Below, one piece after another: positions 16,078 to 25,224 of a stretch of 64,000 nt of DNA; position 1 is the stretch's first letter; each line of letters starts with the position of its first letter. A program made the translations under genes and the position numbers. The stretch is from Aurantiacibacter zhengii. GTDB lineage: Bacteria > Pseudomonadota > Alphaproteobacteria > Sphingomonadales > Sphingomonadaceae. The stretch spans positions 372,001 to 436,000 of the forward strand of contig NZ_QXFL01000003.1 in NCBI RefSeq assembly GCF_003584125.1, read 5' to 3'. The notes beneath the pieces were generated by a model that saw nothing but the letters and a program-made list of their open reading frames with translations, ran no database searches and was not told the origin of the DNA.

Positions 16078-19000
16078 TCCGCAAACTCGCATTCCTTTCT
16101 GCCGCAGGCGTTCTCGCATTGGCTTCTGCAACTGCCGCGCAGCAAGCCCAACCAGCGTCCGAGCCCGACCCCGTTGAGGAAACCGAGGTAGCAGAGGACC
16201 AGAACACCCGCGAGGTTCCCTCGCCCGATCCCGCCCCCGGCCAGTCGATCGAGGACGATGCAACAGGCGAAAGCATCGCTGCCGGTGACGACGATGGCGA
16301 ATGGGACGTCAACAACCCTCCCGGCGTGCCGATCTCGCAGGTTCCGATCCGCGTCAACGAAGGCACCTGGATGGATATCGATGTGTCGCCAAACGGTCGG
16401 ACGATCGCCTTCTCGCTGCTGGGTGACATCTACATCATGCCGATCACCGGCGGCACACCGACGCGCATTGCAGAGGGCCTCGCTTGGGAAGTGCAGCCGC
16501 GATTTTCGCCCGACGGATCGCGCATCGCCTTTACCTCCGACCGCGGAGGAGGCGACAATATCTGGCTGATGAATGCCGATGGCAGCGACAAGCGCCAGTT
16601 GACCGACGAGGATTTCCGTCTTCTCAACCAGCCGACCTGGTCACCCGACGGACAATTCATTGCTGCCAAGAAGCATTTCACCACCGGCCGCTCGCTCGGT
16701 ACGGGCGAGGTGTGGATCTACCACGTCTCGGGCGGCAGTGGGGTGGCTCTGGTCGAACGGCCCAACGAACAGCATCAGAAGGAGCTGGGCGAGCCGATCT
16801 ACACTCCCGATGGAGAGGCCATCTATTATACCCGCAACATCACGCCCGGGCCGATCTTCGAATACGCGCAGGATTCCAACCAGGACCTGTTCAACATAGA
16901 GCGCTACGATCTTGCATCGGGCGAAGTGACCACCGCCGTGTCGGGTCTGGGCGGAGCGGTGCGACCCACGCCGTCGCCCGATGGCAGGATGATCGCGTTC
17001 GTCCGCCGCGAGAACACCCGTTCCCAGCTTTACGTGCGCAATCTCGAGACCGGCGAAGAACGCATGATCTACGCCGATCTCGATCGTGACGTGCAGGAAA
17101 CCTGGGCTGTCACCGGGCTCTACCCCAATATGGACTGGACGCCCGACAGCCGCTCTATCGTGTTCTGGGCGGGAGGCAAAATCCGCCGCGTGAATGCCGA
17201 TGGATCGGTCGCAGCCGAGATCCCCTTCGTCATCGACGACACACGCGGGCAGCTGCCCTCACCGCATCCGGTCATCCCGGTCGCGCAGGACAGCGTCGAA
17301 GTTACCATGGCTCGCTTTGCGGAAGTCTCGCCCGACGGGCGGACCGTTGTCTTCGAAAGCCTTGGACATCTTTATACCATGCCGGCTTCGGGCGGTGCCA
17401 TGCGGCGCCTGACGAACGAGGACGAAGCGTTCGAACTCTATCCGAGCTGGTCTCGCGACGGCTCACGCATCGTCTATGTTCGCTGGACGGATGAGGGGCT
17501 GGGCGAGATCCGCACAATCGGGCGTGACGGTCGCGGCAGCGAGCGCGTGACTCGCCAGCCCGGTCATTTCGCGCGTCCGCACTTCTCGCCTGATGGCAAC
17601 ACGATCGTCTATGAGAAGGGCGAGGGGGGCTTCCTTACGGCGCCCGAATACAGCGACGATCCCGGTGTCTACCGCATTGCCGCGTCCGGCGGAGAGCCTG
17701 TACTCATCAGCCGCGACATGGCCCGCCCCCATTTCGGTGCGGATAACGAGCGTGTGTTCATGACCGGGTCCGAAGGCGGATCGCAGATGCTCGTATCCAC
17801 CAACCTGGATGGCCTCGATGCGCGTACCCATGCCAAGGGCGAACTGGTGACGGGTTACGTGGTTGCGCCTTCCGGCAATTTCTTCGCCTTCACCGAGAAT
17901 TACGATGCCTTTGTGATGCCGCTGATGCCGGGCGGCCAGGCGGTGACGATCTCTGCCAGTGCGAACAACCTGCCGGTTGTCGAGGTTTCGGATTCGGGCG
18001 CCGATTATGTGCACTGGTCGAATGACGGGGATCGGCTGCACTGGTCTCTCGGGCCGACGCTTTACACCGTTGAAACACCCACCCTGTTTCCTTCGACACC
18101 GCCAATGGAGGGTGAGGAGCGCGCCACTTTCACGCCGCCGCAAAGTGGAGTTTCCATGCTGCGAACGGTGCAGGCTGCCCGCCACGAAGGGCGCATGGCG
18201 ATCACCGGGGCGCGCATCGTCACCATGGCTGGTTCAGACGGCGGCATCATCGAAAACGGCACAATCGTCGTCGACGGCGATGTGATTGCCGCTATCGGTC
18301 CGGCCGGTTCGACGCCAATCCCGGCGGGTACCCCGACTATCGATGCTGCAGGCCGCACGGTCATTCCCGGCTTCGTGGATGCCCATGCCCACGGTTCCTA
18401 TTCCGCAGACGAACTGGTGCCGCAGGCGAACTGGAACATGATCCAGGCTCTCGCGCTCGGCACGACGACGCTCCACGATCCCTCGAGCGATACGCCCGTA
18501 TTCGTCGCGGAGGACATGCAGCGAACAGGCATGATCCTTGCCCCACGCATCTTCTCGACCGGGCGGATCGTCTATGGTGCGCGCAATCCCTATGCCTACG
18601 CCCAGATCGATTCGCTTGAGGACGCACTCGATCACGTCAGGCGCCTGCGTGCGGAAGGCGCGCCGAGCATCAAGAATTACAACCAGCCCCGCCGCGACCA
18701 GCGACAGATGGTGGTGGAAGCAGCGCGCCGCGAGAACATGCTGGTGGTGGCCGAGGGAGGATCGCTTTTCGGCATGGACCTCAACTTGATCGCGGACGGC
18801 AACTCCACGCTGGAGCACAATATTCCGGTGATGCGAATGTACGAGGACGTGCTGCAGTTCTTCGCCCAATCGGATACCAGTTACACCCCCACCCTGGTGG
18901 TCGGTTACGGCGGCCTGGCGGGCGATCCGTACTGGCGGCAGGCGACAAACGTATTCGAGCAGCCATTGCTCATGGCGCATACGCCGCCGGCCCTGTTGCG

Positions 19001-19427
19001 CGCACAGACCGCACGCCGGATCACCGCACCGGAAAGCGACTTCATCGACGATGACGTTGCGCGCGAAGCCGCACGGCTGGCGGAGCGTGGGGTGTTGGTA
19101 TCGATCGGCGCGCACGGCCAGCAGGCCGGCATCGCACCGCATTGGGAAATCTGGTCGTTCGTGCGCGGCGGCATGACGCCGTTGCAAGCGCTTCAAGCCG
19201 CGACGATTGTTCCCGCGCGCTCGCTTGGCATGGATCGCGAGATCGGTAGCCTGGAGCCGGGTAAGCTCGCCGACTTCGTCGTTCTTTCCGGTAACCCGCT
19301 CGAGAACATCCGCAATACGGAGCAGGTTGAGACCGTGGTGCTGGGCGGACGCGCTTACGACGCGGCCACGATGAACGAGATCGTTACCGGTGACGAACGG
19401 CGACCTCCTTACTGGTGGGATCAGTAA
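16074..19427 (+). CDS. Secreted TolB-like beta-propeller / amidohydrolase family protein
   Basis: A 1117-residue exported protein: signal peptide (residues 1-22, ending ATAAQQA), an acidic linker, then a long N-terminal region of repeated TolB/WD40-like (PD40) blades such as RFSPDGSRIAFTSDRGG and PTWSPDGQFIAAKK, up to about residue 670, and a C-terminal metal-dependent amidohydrolase (GRTVIPGFVDAHAHGSYS; metal-ligand His about 770 and 772; later IGAHGQQAGIAPHWE and GSLEPGKLADFVVL). Proteins of this architecture occur in sphingomonads, flavobacteria and xanthomonads and are thought to hydrolyse amide-type substrates (peptides or cyclic imides) in the periplasm; the substrate here is unknown. 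Translation is probably coupled to the preceding mini-ORF. Confidence 0.92.
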   Translation: MIRKLAFLSAAGVLALASATAAQQAQPASEPDPVEETEVAEDQNTREVPSPDPAPGQSIEDDATGESIAAGDDDGEWDVNNPPGVPISQVPIRVNEGTWMDIDVSPNGRTIAFSLLGDIYIMPITGGTPTRIAEGLAWEVQPRFSPDGSRIAFTSDRGGGDNIWLMNADGSDKRQLTDEDFRLLNQPTWSPDGQFIAAKKHFTTGRSLGTGEVWIYHVSGGSGVALVERPNEQHQKELGEPIYTPDGEAIYYTRNITPGPIFEYAQDSNQDLFNIERYDLASGEVTTAVSGLGGAVRPTPSPDGRMIAFVRRENTRSQLYVRNLETGEERMIYADLDRDVQETWAVTGLYPNMDWTPDSRSIVFWAGGKIRRVNADGSVAAEIPFVIDDTRGQLPSPHPVIPVAQDSVEVTMARFAEVSPDGRTVVFESLGHLYTMPASGGAMRRLTNEDEAFELYPSWSRDGSRIVYVRWTDEGLGEIRTIGRDGRGSERVTRQPGHFARPHFSPDGNTIVYEKGEGGFLTAPEYSDDPGVYRIAASGGEPVLISRDMARPHFGADNERVFMTGSEGGSQMLVSTNLDGLDARTHAKGELVTGYVVAPSGNFFAFTENYDAFVMPLMPGGQAVTISASANNLPVVEVSDSGADYVHWSNDGDRLHWSLGPTLYTVETPTLFPSTPPMEGEERATFTPPQSGVSMLRTVQAARHEGRMAITGARIVTMAGSDGGIIENGTIVVDGDVIAAIGPAGSTPIPAGTPTIDAAGRTVIPGFVDAHAHGSYSADELVPQANWNMIQALALGTTTLHDPSSDTPVFVAEDMQRTGMILAPRIFSTGRIVYGARNPYAYAQIDSLEDALDHVRRLRAEGAPSIKNYNQPRRDQRQMVVEAARRENMLVVAEGGSLFGMDLNLIADGNSTLEHNIPVMRMYEDVLQFFAQSDTSYTPTLVVGYGGLAGDPYWRQATNVFEQPLLMAHTPPALLRAQTARRITAPESDFIDDDVAREAARLAERGVLVSIGAHGQQAGIAPHWEIWSFVRGGMTPLQALQAATIVPARSLGMDREIGSLEPGKLADFVVLSGNPLENIRNTEQVETVVLGGRAYDAATMNEIVTGDERRPPYWWDQ

Positions 19428-19513
19428 AGAGCGCATGCAGCCTGGCAAGGTCGGCTTGCGGCCCGTGACCCAACCATGTCGGAACGCCGTGAAGCGCCCG
19501 CCGTTCTTCGGGT

Positions 19514-20644
19514 ATGAAAAACATTCTGCTCGCATCGATCGCTGCATCCGCCCTCTCGCTCGCGTCCTGCGGCAACTCTTCAACACCGGAAGGCGAGGGC
19601 GAAGTCGAGGCATCAGCCCAGAGCCATTCCGCGAGCGACCGTTCTGCCACCGACAGTTCGGATAGCGAGGACGAGTTCGCCGCCAATTTCACCGATCGGG
19701 AAGGCTATGACGACGAGGAATCCGCCAGCCAGGCGGAAGCCAGCCAGCAGGACGGTCAGTTCACCCTGACCCTGCCGGAAGCTGTCACTTCGTCGATGCT
19801 CGGTGATCGTTCGAAAAGGATGATCGCGGTTCAGGTGATGCTCGACAAGAGCCACCATTCGCCTGGCGTGATCGATGGAAGGGGCGGTGCCAACACCGAG
19901 CGAGCAATTGAATATTATCGCGAGGCGAACGGTCTGGCTGCCGGTACCGGGGTAGACAGCGAGTTGGTTGCTTCGTTGATCGACAACTACGGGGGTGACG
20001 TTTTCCGTACCTACACGATCACTGAAAAGGATGCCTCCCGCCAGTTCTACGACATCCCGGAAGGATTTCCCGAGATGGCTGAAATGGAGAAGCTGGGATA
20101 CCGCGATGCCACGGAAATGCTGGCCGAGAAGTTCCACATGGATCAGGATTTCCTGACCGCACTCAATCCAGATGCCGATTTTTCAAAGGCCGGGACCAAG
20201 CTGGTCATCGTCAGCCACGGCGACAACACGCTCGATGCGGACATTGCCCGGATCGAGGTTCGTACGGGCGAGAACACTGTGGTCGGGCTTGATGAGTCGG
20301 GCAATGTCGTGGTCAGTTATCCCGCGACTATTGGCAGTTCGGATTTCCCCAGCCCCAGCGGACGAATGGAAGTCGCGGCGATCGCGCCGGCTCCGAATTA
20401 TACCTTCGATCCGGACGACCAGCGTTGGGGGCCCGACAAGACTTTCATCCTCCCTCCCGGTCCCAACAATCCCGTTGGCGGCACTTGGATAGACTTGGGC
20501 AAGGACGGTTACGGTATCCACGGATCGCCCGATCCGCAGATGGTGGCCAAGCGGGCCAGTCACGGTTGCGTGCGTCTTACCAACTGGGATGCGGCGGCAT
20601 TGGCCGAAGCCTTGACCACCGGAACGCCAGTCGAGTTTGTCTGA
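19514..20644 (+). CDS. Lipoprotein L,D-transpeptidase (YkuD) with LysM-like segment
   Basis: A 376-residue periplasmic enzyme expected to form 3-3 peptidoglycan cross-links or attach proteins to peptidoglycan. It has a lipoprotein signal (lipobox LASC, Cys about residue 19), a low-complexity acidic linker, a peptidoglycan-binding-like region (VQVMLDKSHHSPGVIDGRGG, about residues 100-140), a LysM-like stretch (LAEKFHMDQDFLTALNPDAD) and the YkuD catalytic domain ending in HGSPDPQMVAKRASHGCVRLTN with the nucleophile Cys at about residue 352. The whole active-site motif is intact. It follows the amidohydrolase by 86 bases and is followed by a Fur-controlled promoter. Confidence 0.93.
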   Translation: MKNILLASIAASALSLASCGNSSTPEGEGEVEASAQSHSASDRSATDSSDSEDEFAANFTDREGYDDEESASQAEASQQDGQFTLTLPEAVTSSMLGDRSKRMIAVQVMLDKSHHSPGVIDGRGGANTERAIEYYREANGLAAGTGVDSELVASLIDNYGGDVFRTYTITEKDASRQFYDIPEGFPEMAEMEKLGYRDATEMLAEKFHMDQDFLTALNPDADFSKAGTKLVIVSHGDNTLDADIARIEVRTGENTVVGLDESGNVVVSYPATIGSSDFPSPSGRMEVAAIAPAPNYTFDPDDQRWGPDKTFILPPGPNNPVGGTWIDLGKDGYGIHGSPDPQMVAKRASHGCVRLTNWDAAALAEALTTGTPVEFV

Positions 20645-20691
20645 CTGGAACCGGGCAGCCCGCCAAGCTCCTTTTTGCATTCAACGCTAAT

Positions 20692-20710
20692 GCGAATGAT
20701 TATCATTGAC
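20692..20710 (+). promoter_or_regulatory. Fur box
   Basis: GCGAATGATTATCATTGAC matches the classical 19-base Fur consensus at 14 positions and contains the perfect inverted repeat AATGAT-T-ATCATT. It lies about 80 bases before the GTG start of the PepSY gene and should repress the three-gene iron-uptake operon when iron is plentiful. Confidence 0.85.
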
Positions 20711-20787
20711 GATAAAGGTCGCTAACTCTAGGCGACGGCAACCGAGGGCGACTCGCGACTGCGATCGCCCTGCTGTCTGGAGTTCTC

Positions 20788-21945
20788 GTGAAGCGATCGA
20801 CCATCAAGTCCTGGTTTCTAGTGCACAAGTGGAGCAGCCTCGTCTCGACGGCTTTCCTGCTCATGCTTTGTGTCACGGGCCTGCCGCTCATCTTCCATGA
20901 CGAGATCGACGCGCTGGTAGGGGAAGATTACGAGGCGGCGCTGGCAGGGGCCCCCTCTGCCGACAGCGGGACGGCCCTCGACAACATGCTCGATGCCGCT
21001 CTTGCAGAGCGCCCCGGCGAGGTGCCGCTGTTTATGGCCTTCAGCCAGGATAGTCCCCTGCTGACGGTAACGACGGGCCCTGTGCCTGATGCGGACGGGG
21101 CTGACATGACGCTCCTCTTCCTCGACCGGGCGACGGGTGAAGTGATCGGTCCCGCTCCTTCGGGAGGGGTCATGGAATTCATTCTCCAGCTCCATACCGA
21201 CCTGTTTCTCGGCTTGCCGGGCATGCTTTTCCTCGGGGTGATGGGCGGCCTGTTCGTGCTCGCTCTCGTCTCCGGGGTCGTCCTTTACGCCCCTTTCATG
21301 CGCCGCCTGCCTTTCGGCACACTGCGCACCAGACGCAGCCGCCGCGTAAAGACCCTCGACCAGCACAACCTTCTAGGGATTGTCGCCCTTGGCTGGATGC
21401 TGGTCGTCGGGGTGACCGGGGTTATCAATGCCTTTGCCGATCCCCTGGTGGACAACTGGCGCAATGGCGAACTGGCCGAAATGACCGCCCAGTATGCGGG
21501 CGATCCAGCAATCGATGCCGATGACTACGGCTCGCTGGACGCCGCCATGGCTTCCGCACAGGTAGCGCTTCCCGGACGGTCGCCGCAGTTCATCGGCTTT
21601 CCGGGCGGCGACTGGAGCACAGGTCAGCACTACGCGATCTTCTTCCAGGGCGACCGGCCGCTGACCCGGCATCTGCTGACCCCGGCGCTGGTCGACGCAC
21701 GCAGCGGGGAATTGATCGACGCGCGTGCCATGCCCCCGCTCAATCAGGCACTGATGATGTCCAAACCCCTGCACTTCGGCGATTATGGCGGCCTGCCTCT
21801 CAAGCTGATCTGGGCGGTCCTTACCCTGGCGACGATCTGGGTGCTCTGGAGCGGACTGGTCCTCTGGCTTCGTCGCTCCCCTGCAAGGATCGAGAGGCGT
21901 ATCGACGAAATCGCCTCGGGTGCCGCGAGGGGTATGCCGGCATGA
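20788..21945 (+). CDS. PepSY-associated transmembrane protein (siderophore-uptake accessory reductase-like)
   Basis: A 385-residue inner-membrane protein starting at GTG 20788. The pattern is typical of the PepSY_TM family: an N-terminal helix (WFLVHKWSSLVSTAFLLMLCVTGLPLIF, about residues 9-36) with HKW and a periplasmic domain, two central helices (about 145-170 and 192-215) with HTDLF and DQHNLLG segments, and a C-terminal helix (about 340-362). Conserved His residues in these helices are thought to bind haem, and the family is linked to reductive release of iron from siderophores. It sits in an operon with a 71-aa membrane protein (ATGA overlap) and a siderophore receptor behind a Fur box. 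Confidence 0.9.
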   Translation: MKRSTIKSWFLVHKWSSLVSTAFLLMLCVTGLPLIFHDEIDALVGEDYEAALAGAPSADSGTALDNMLDAALAERPGEVPLFMAFSQDSPLLTVTTGPVPDADGADMTLLFLDRATGEVIGPAPSGGVMEFILQLHTDLFLGLPGMLFLGVMGGLFVLALVSGVVLYAPFMRRLPFGTLRTRRSRRVKTLDQHNLLGIVALGWMLVVGVTGVINAFADPLVDNWRNGELAEMTAQYAGDPAIDADDYGSLDAAMASAQVALPGRSPQFIGFPGGDWSTGQHYAIFFQGDRPLTRHLLTPALVDARSGELIDARAMPPLNQALMMSKPLHFGDYGGLPLKLIWAVLTLATIWVLWSGLVLWLRRSPARIERRIDEIASGAARGMPA

Positions 21946-22157
21946 GCACTGGCCGTTCCCGTACCGACAAGCCCGTAACCCGGCGCCAGCGCCAGAGCCT
22001 CTGGTATGTGTTCGCAATCCCAGCCTCGTTGCTTGCAGCCAGCATCGCCGGGCTCGTTCTCGGGCTCACCGGTGACGGGCTGCGCGACGCCTTTGCCTGG
22101 GGCCTGCTGTCCCTTCCCATCATCCTCGCTGCCAACGCCTTCGTGCGTCGCAGCTGA
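21942..22157 (+). CDS. Small membrane protein of the iron-uptake operon (71 aa)
   Basis: The ATG at 21942 overlaps the stop of the PepSY gene (ATGA), indicating coupled translation. The product has a basic N-terminus (residues 1-18) and two hydrophobic helices (about 20-42 and 50-66). Small proteins of this type regularly lie between PepSY proteins and TonB receptors in sphingomonads. Function unknown; co-regulation with iron uptake is inferred from the shared Fur box. Confidence 0.8.
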   Translation: MSTGRSRTDKPVTRRQRQSLWYVFAIPASLLAASIAGLVLGLTGDGLRDAFAWGLLSLPIILAANAFVRRS

Positions 22158-22187
22158 TCACTCTTTCTTACATCTCAAGGATCGAAC

Positions 22188-24296
22188 ATGCGCCATACCC
22201 CGACATTCCTTCCGGCCTTTGTCATTGCTGCCGTATTGGCCAGTCCCGCGCTCGCCCAGGAAGACGATGACAATGCGATAATCGTCACAGCGCAGCGCAA
22301 TAACGCCACGGAAGTGATAAACGGCGGCAATGCAGGCGTCCTTGGTGACAAGCCCGCCGAGGACCTGCCCTTTTCGATCCGCAGTTTCGACGAGAGCTTG
22401 ATCTATAACCAGCAGCCGCTGACCATCGGCGATGTGCTGGACAACGATCCGACCGTTCGCACCACCTATGGCTTTGGCAATGCCGCCGAGCAGTTCGTCA
22501 TCCGCGGCTTCGCGCTGTTCGGCGACGACGTCGGTGTGAACGGGCTCTATGGCATCGCCCCGCGCCAGCTGATCGCCCCCGAACTGTTCGAGGAAGTGCA
22601 GGTGCTGAACGGTGCATCGGCATTCCTTAACGGTGCGGCACCTGGCGGTTCGGGCCTTGGTGGTAGCGTGAATTTGCAACTGAAGCGCGCTGGCAATGAC
22701 GACATGGCCCGCGCCACCGCGAATTTCGTGGGCGATGCGCATATCGGCGGCAGCTTCGATGTCTCGCGCCGCTTTGGGGCAGGCAACGAATTTGGCGTGC
22801 GCGTCAACGGCGCCTATCGCGATGGCGAGGTCTCGGTCGACCGCGAGGATCGCCGCACGCAGGTGCTGGGCGCAGCCTTCGATTATGACAGCGGCCCTCT
22901 GCGCGCCGCGCTGGACCTTGCCTATCAGGAGGTGCGCGTGGATTCGCTGCGGCCCAAGGTGACGCTTGCAGGTTTCATCCCCGTTGTGCCCGATAGCGAT
23001 GCAAATTACGCGCAGGATTACACCTACACCGAACTGCGCGACATCTTCGGCACCCTGTCGCTGGAATACGACCTTGCATCCAATGTCATGCTTTACGCCA
23101 AGGCAGGCGCGCGCGATGGCGACGAAGAGGGGATTTACGGCGGCATCACCGTGACGGACGCCCTGACTGGCGATGGCACCAGCGGGTTCCATTCCTTCAT
23201 TCCCTACGAGCAATCGAATGAAGAAGTAGAGGCCGGTATTCGGGCGGGGTTCGATCTGGGCTCCACGACACACGAGATCAACATCGGCGGCAACGCGATC
23301 TGGCAGGAAGACCGCACCGCCTATGATTTCTTCAATGCATTCGCCACCAATCTGTACGACCCTGTGCAGGTGTCCCCGCAGCCCACAGCTTTCGTGGGCG
23401 GCGATCTCGACGATCCGTTCCCCATCACGAAGCGCGAGCTGACCAGCCTCTTCCTGTCCGACACCATCGGGTTCGCCAACGACAGCATCCTGCTGACTGG
23501 CGGCGTGCGCTACCAGGAAATACAGGTCGACAGCTTCAGCTATTTCGGCGGCGCTCTTGCGACCAGCTACAACGAAGATCGCTGGACCCCTGCGGTGGGC
23601 CTTGTCGTGCAACCAACCGAGCGCTTGTCCTTCTACGCCAACTATATCGAGGCGCTGCAGCAGGGGCCGACCGCGCCCGTCGATGTCTCGCTGGGCAACT
23701 CCGGGGCAGTCCTCGCTCCCCGCGTATCCGAGCAATACGAAATCGGCGGCAAGCTGGCGCTTGGCCCTGTGTTCGCCTCTATCGCGGCCTACCGCATCGA
23801 GCGACCGGGTGAGGGCGTGACGACCGAGGGCGGCCAGCAGATCTTCGGCTATGTCGGCGAGGAACGCCACGAAGGCATTGAGCTGACTCTCAACGGCGAG
23901 GTGGCACCGGGCCTTCGCCTCATCACCGGGCTGTCTCTCAACGATGCGGACTTCGACACCGGCCTGGAAGTGATCGGGGTTCCCGACGTCACTTTCAACG
24001 CCAACGCGGAATGGGACCTGCCCTTCCTGCCCGGCGCGACATTCACGGGCCGTGTCACGCACACAGGAGAGCAGGCAGCGGATAGCGCCGGGGCGCTGAT
24101 GCTGGATAGCTGGACCGTCGTGGACCTGGGCGCGCGCTACGTTTTCGCTGCGGGTGACAATCCCGTAACGCTGCGCCTTACGGTCGATAACATCTTCGAC
24201 GAAGCCTACTGGGCATCGGCTTTCGATGTGTTCAACCCGGCTCTTCTCCAGGGCGCACCGCGAACGGTGAAAGCATCGGCATCGATTTCATTCTGA
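22188..24296 (+). CDS. TonB-dependent siderophore receptor
   Basis: A 702-residue outer-membrane receptor of the FhuA/FepA-like siderophore class: signal peptide (residues 1-22, ending PALAQE), a plug domain with ITVTAQR-like IIVTAQRNN, EDLPFSIRSFDESLI, VLDNDPTVRTTYGFGNA and FVIRGFALFGDDVGVNGLYG, then a barrel with the C-terminal ASISF. The third gene of the Fur-box operon, 30 bases after the 71-aa gene. It is expected to import a ferric siderophore with TonB/ExbBD energy; the ligand is unknown. Confidence 0.93.
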   Translation: MRHTPTFLPAFVIAAVLASPALAQEDDDNAIIVTAQRNNATEVINGGNAGVLGDKPAEDLPFSIRSFDESLIYNQQPLTIGDVLDNDPTVRTTYGFGNAAEQFVIRGFALFGDDVGVNGLYGIAPRQLIAPELFEEVQVLNGASAFLNGAAPGGSGLGGSVNLQLKRAGNDDMARATANFVGDAHIGGSFDVSRRFGAGNEFGVRVNGAYRDGEVSVDREDRRTQVLGAAFDYDSGPLRAALDLAYQEVRVDSLRPKVTLAGFIPVVPDSDANYAQDYTYTELRDIFGTLSLEYDLASNVMLYAKAGARDGDEEGIYGGITVTDALTGDGTSGFHSFIPYEQSNEEVEAGIRAGFDLGSTTHEINIGGNAIWQEDRTAYDFFNAFATNLYDPVQVSPQPTAFVGGDLDDPFPITKRELTSLFLSDTIGFANDSILLTGGVRYQEIQVDSFSYFGGALATSYNEDRWTPAVGLVVQPTERLSFYANYIEALQQGPTAPVDVSLGNSGAVLAPRVSEQYEIGGKLALGPVFASIAAYRIERPGEGVTTEGGQQIFGYVGEERHEGIELTLNGEVAPGLRLITGLSLNDADFDTGLEVIGVPDVTFNANAEWDLPFLPGATFTGRVTHTGEQAADSAGALMLDSWTVVDLGARYVFAAGDNPVTLRLTVDNIFDEAYWASAFDVFNPALLQGAPRTVKASASISF

Positions 24297-24376
24297 GGGA
24301 AATGGGGATCGGGAGATGGGGGGCTGAGGTGTGGTTAGCGGTGTTTCCGCACAGCGCCACACAGCGACGTTGCCGA

Positions 24377-25129
24377 TCAAAATGCATCCCAGATCAGCTT
24401 CACTCCGACGAGGATCATGAGAATGTAGATCGTGACATAAAAGCGCTCTGCCGATACCCGGCGCACCAGTGCGACGCCGGCGAATGTCGAGAGGATCGCG
24501 ACCGGCATCAGGACCAGCGTAGTCAGAAGGTTGGTCGCGGTAAACTGCCCCAAGGCGAGATAGGCGGGCATCTTGACCCAGTTCGTGATGGCGAAAAAGA
24601 TCGCTGTCGTTCCCACGAATGTGTCTCGCGGCAGGCGGCGGGGCATCACCCACATCTGGTAAGGTGGCCCGCCCGCATGGGCGATCTGGCTGGTAAAGCC
24701 CGAGGCGAGGCCGAACAGGCTGCCAACCCATTCGGGCAGGTCCCTCGTGGTTGCCAGCCTTCCGCCTGTATCCAGCCAGAGGCGGTAGGCTCCGAATACA
24801 ACGGACAATACGCCCACACAGCCCAGTACGACCTGTGTAGAGACAGTCGCAGCGAGCAAGTAGCCGAGAAATATCCCTACGACCGAACCGGGCAGCAGTA
24901 CGCGCAGGAGATGATCGTCCCGATCGCGGCGGAACGCCCATACGCTGACCAGATCCTGCACGATCAGGATTGGTAACAGGATCGCCGCCGCTGCGATCGG
25001 CGGAGCGACAAGGGCCATCAGGGGAAGAGAGATCGCTCCCACACCAACGAAGCCACCTTTCGACAAGCCGAGCAATACGACCGCAAGGATTGTCACAACA
25101 AAGAAGCTGACAGACCAGTCAAGCGCCAT
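24377..25129 (-). CDS. TSUP (TauE/SafE) family membrane permease
   Basis: A 250-residue inner-membrane protein with about eight hydrophobic segments and the family hallmarks: LGLSKGGFVGVGAISLPLMAL near the N-terminus and GFTSQIAHAGGPPYQMWVMPRRL in the middle. TSUP proteins move sulfite, sulfonates, sulfoacetate, thiosulfate or other small anions. No sulfur gene is adjacent, so the substrate cannot be deduced. It is convergent with the siderophore receptor and stands alone; the start at 25129 (MALDWSVSFF) precedes the first helix. Confidence 0.9.
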   Translation of the reverse strand: MALDWSVSFFVVTILAVVLLGLSKGGFVGVGAISLPLMALVAPPIAAAAILLPILIVQDLVSVWAFRRDRDDHLLRVLLPGSVVGIFLGYLLAATVSTQVVLGCVGVLSVVFGAYRLWLDTGGRLATTRDLPEWVGSLFGLASGFTSQIAHAGGPPYQMWVMPRRLPRDTFVGTTAIFFAITNWVKMPAYLALGQFTATNLLTTLVLMPVAILSTFAGVALVRRVSAERFYVTIYILMILVGVKLIWDAF

Positions 25130-25224
25130 AGGGCAAGTCTTCCCGGCAAGGTACGGGCCACCCCGTCGGCGGCAATTTGCAGGTTCGACGTAAGCCGGGA
25201 TCGGCGAACAGGAACGCCGACCCC

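Noticed and set aside
22158-24062. A 634-codon minus-strand frame opposite the siderophore receptor
   Set aside because: Antisense to a clear TonB receptor; composition (His, Gln, Arg) without any family motif. The same holds for 4484-6490 opposite the ZnuD-like receptor.
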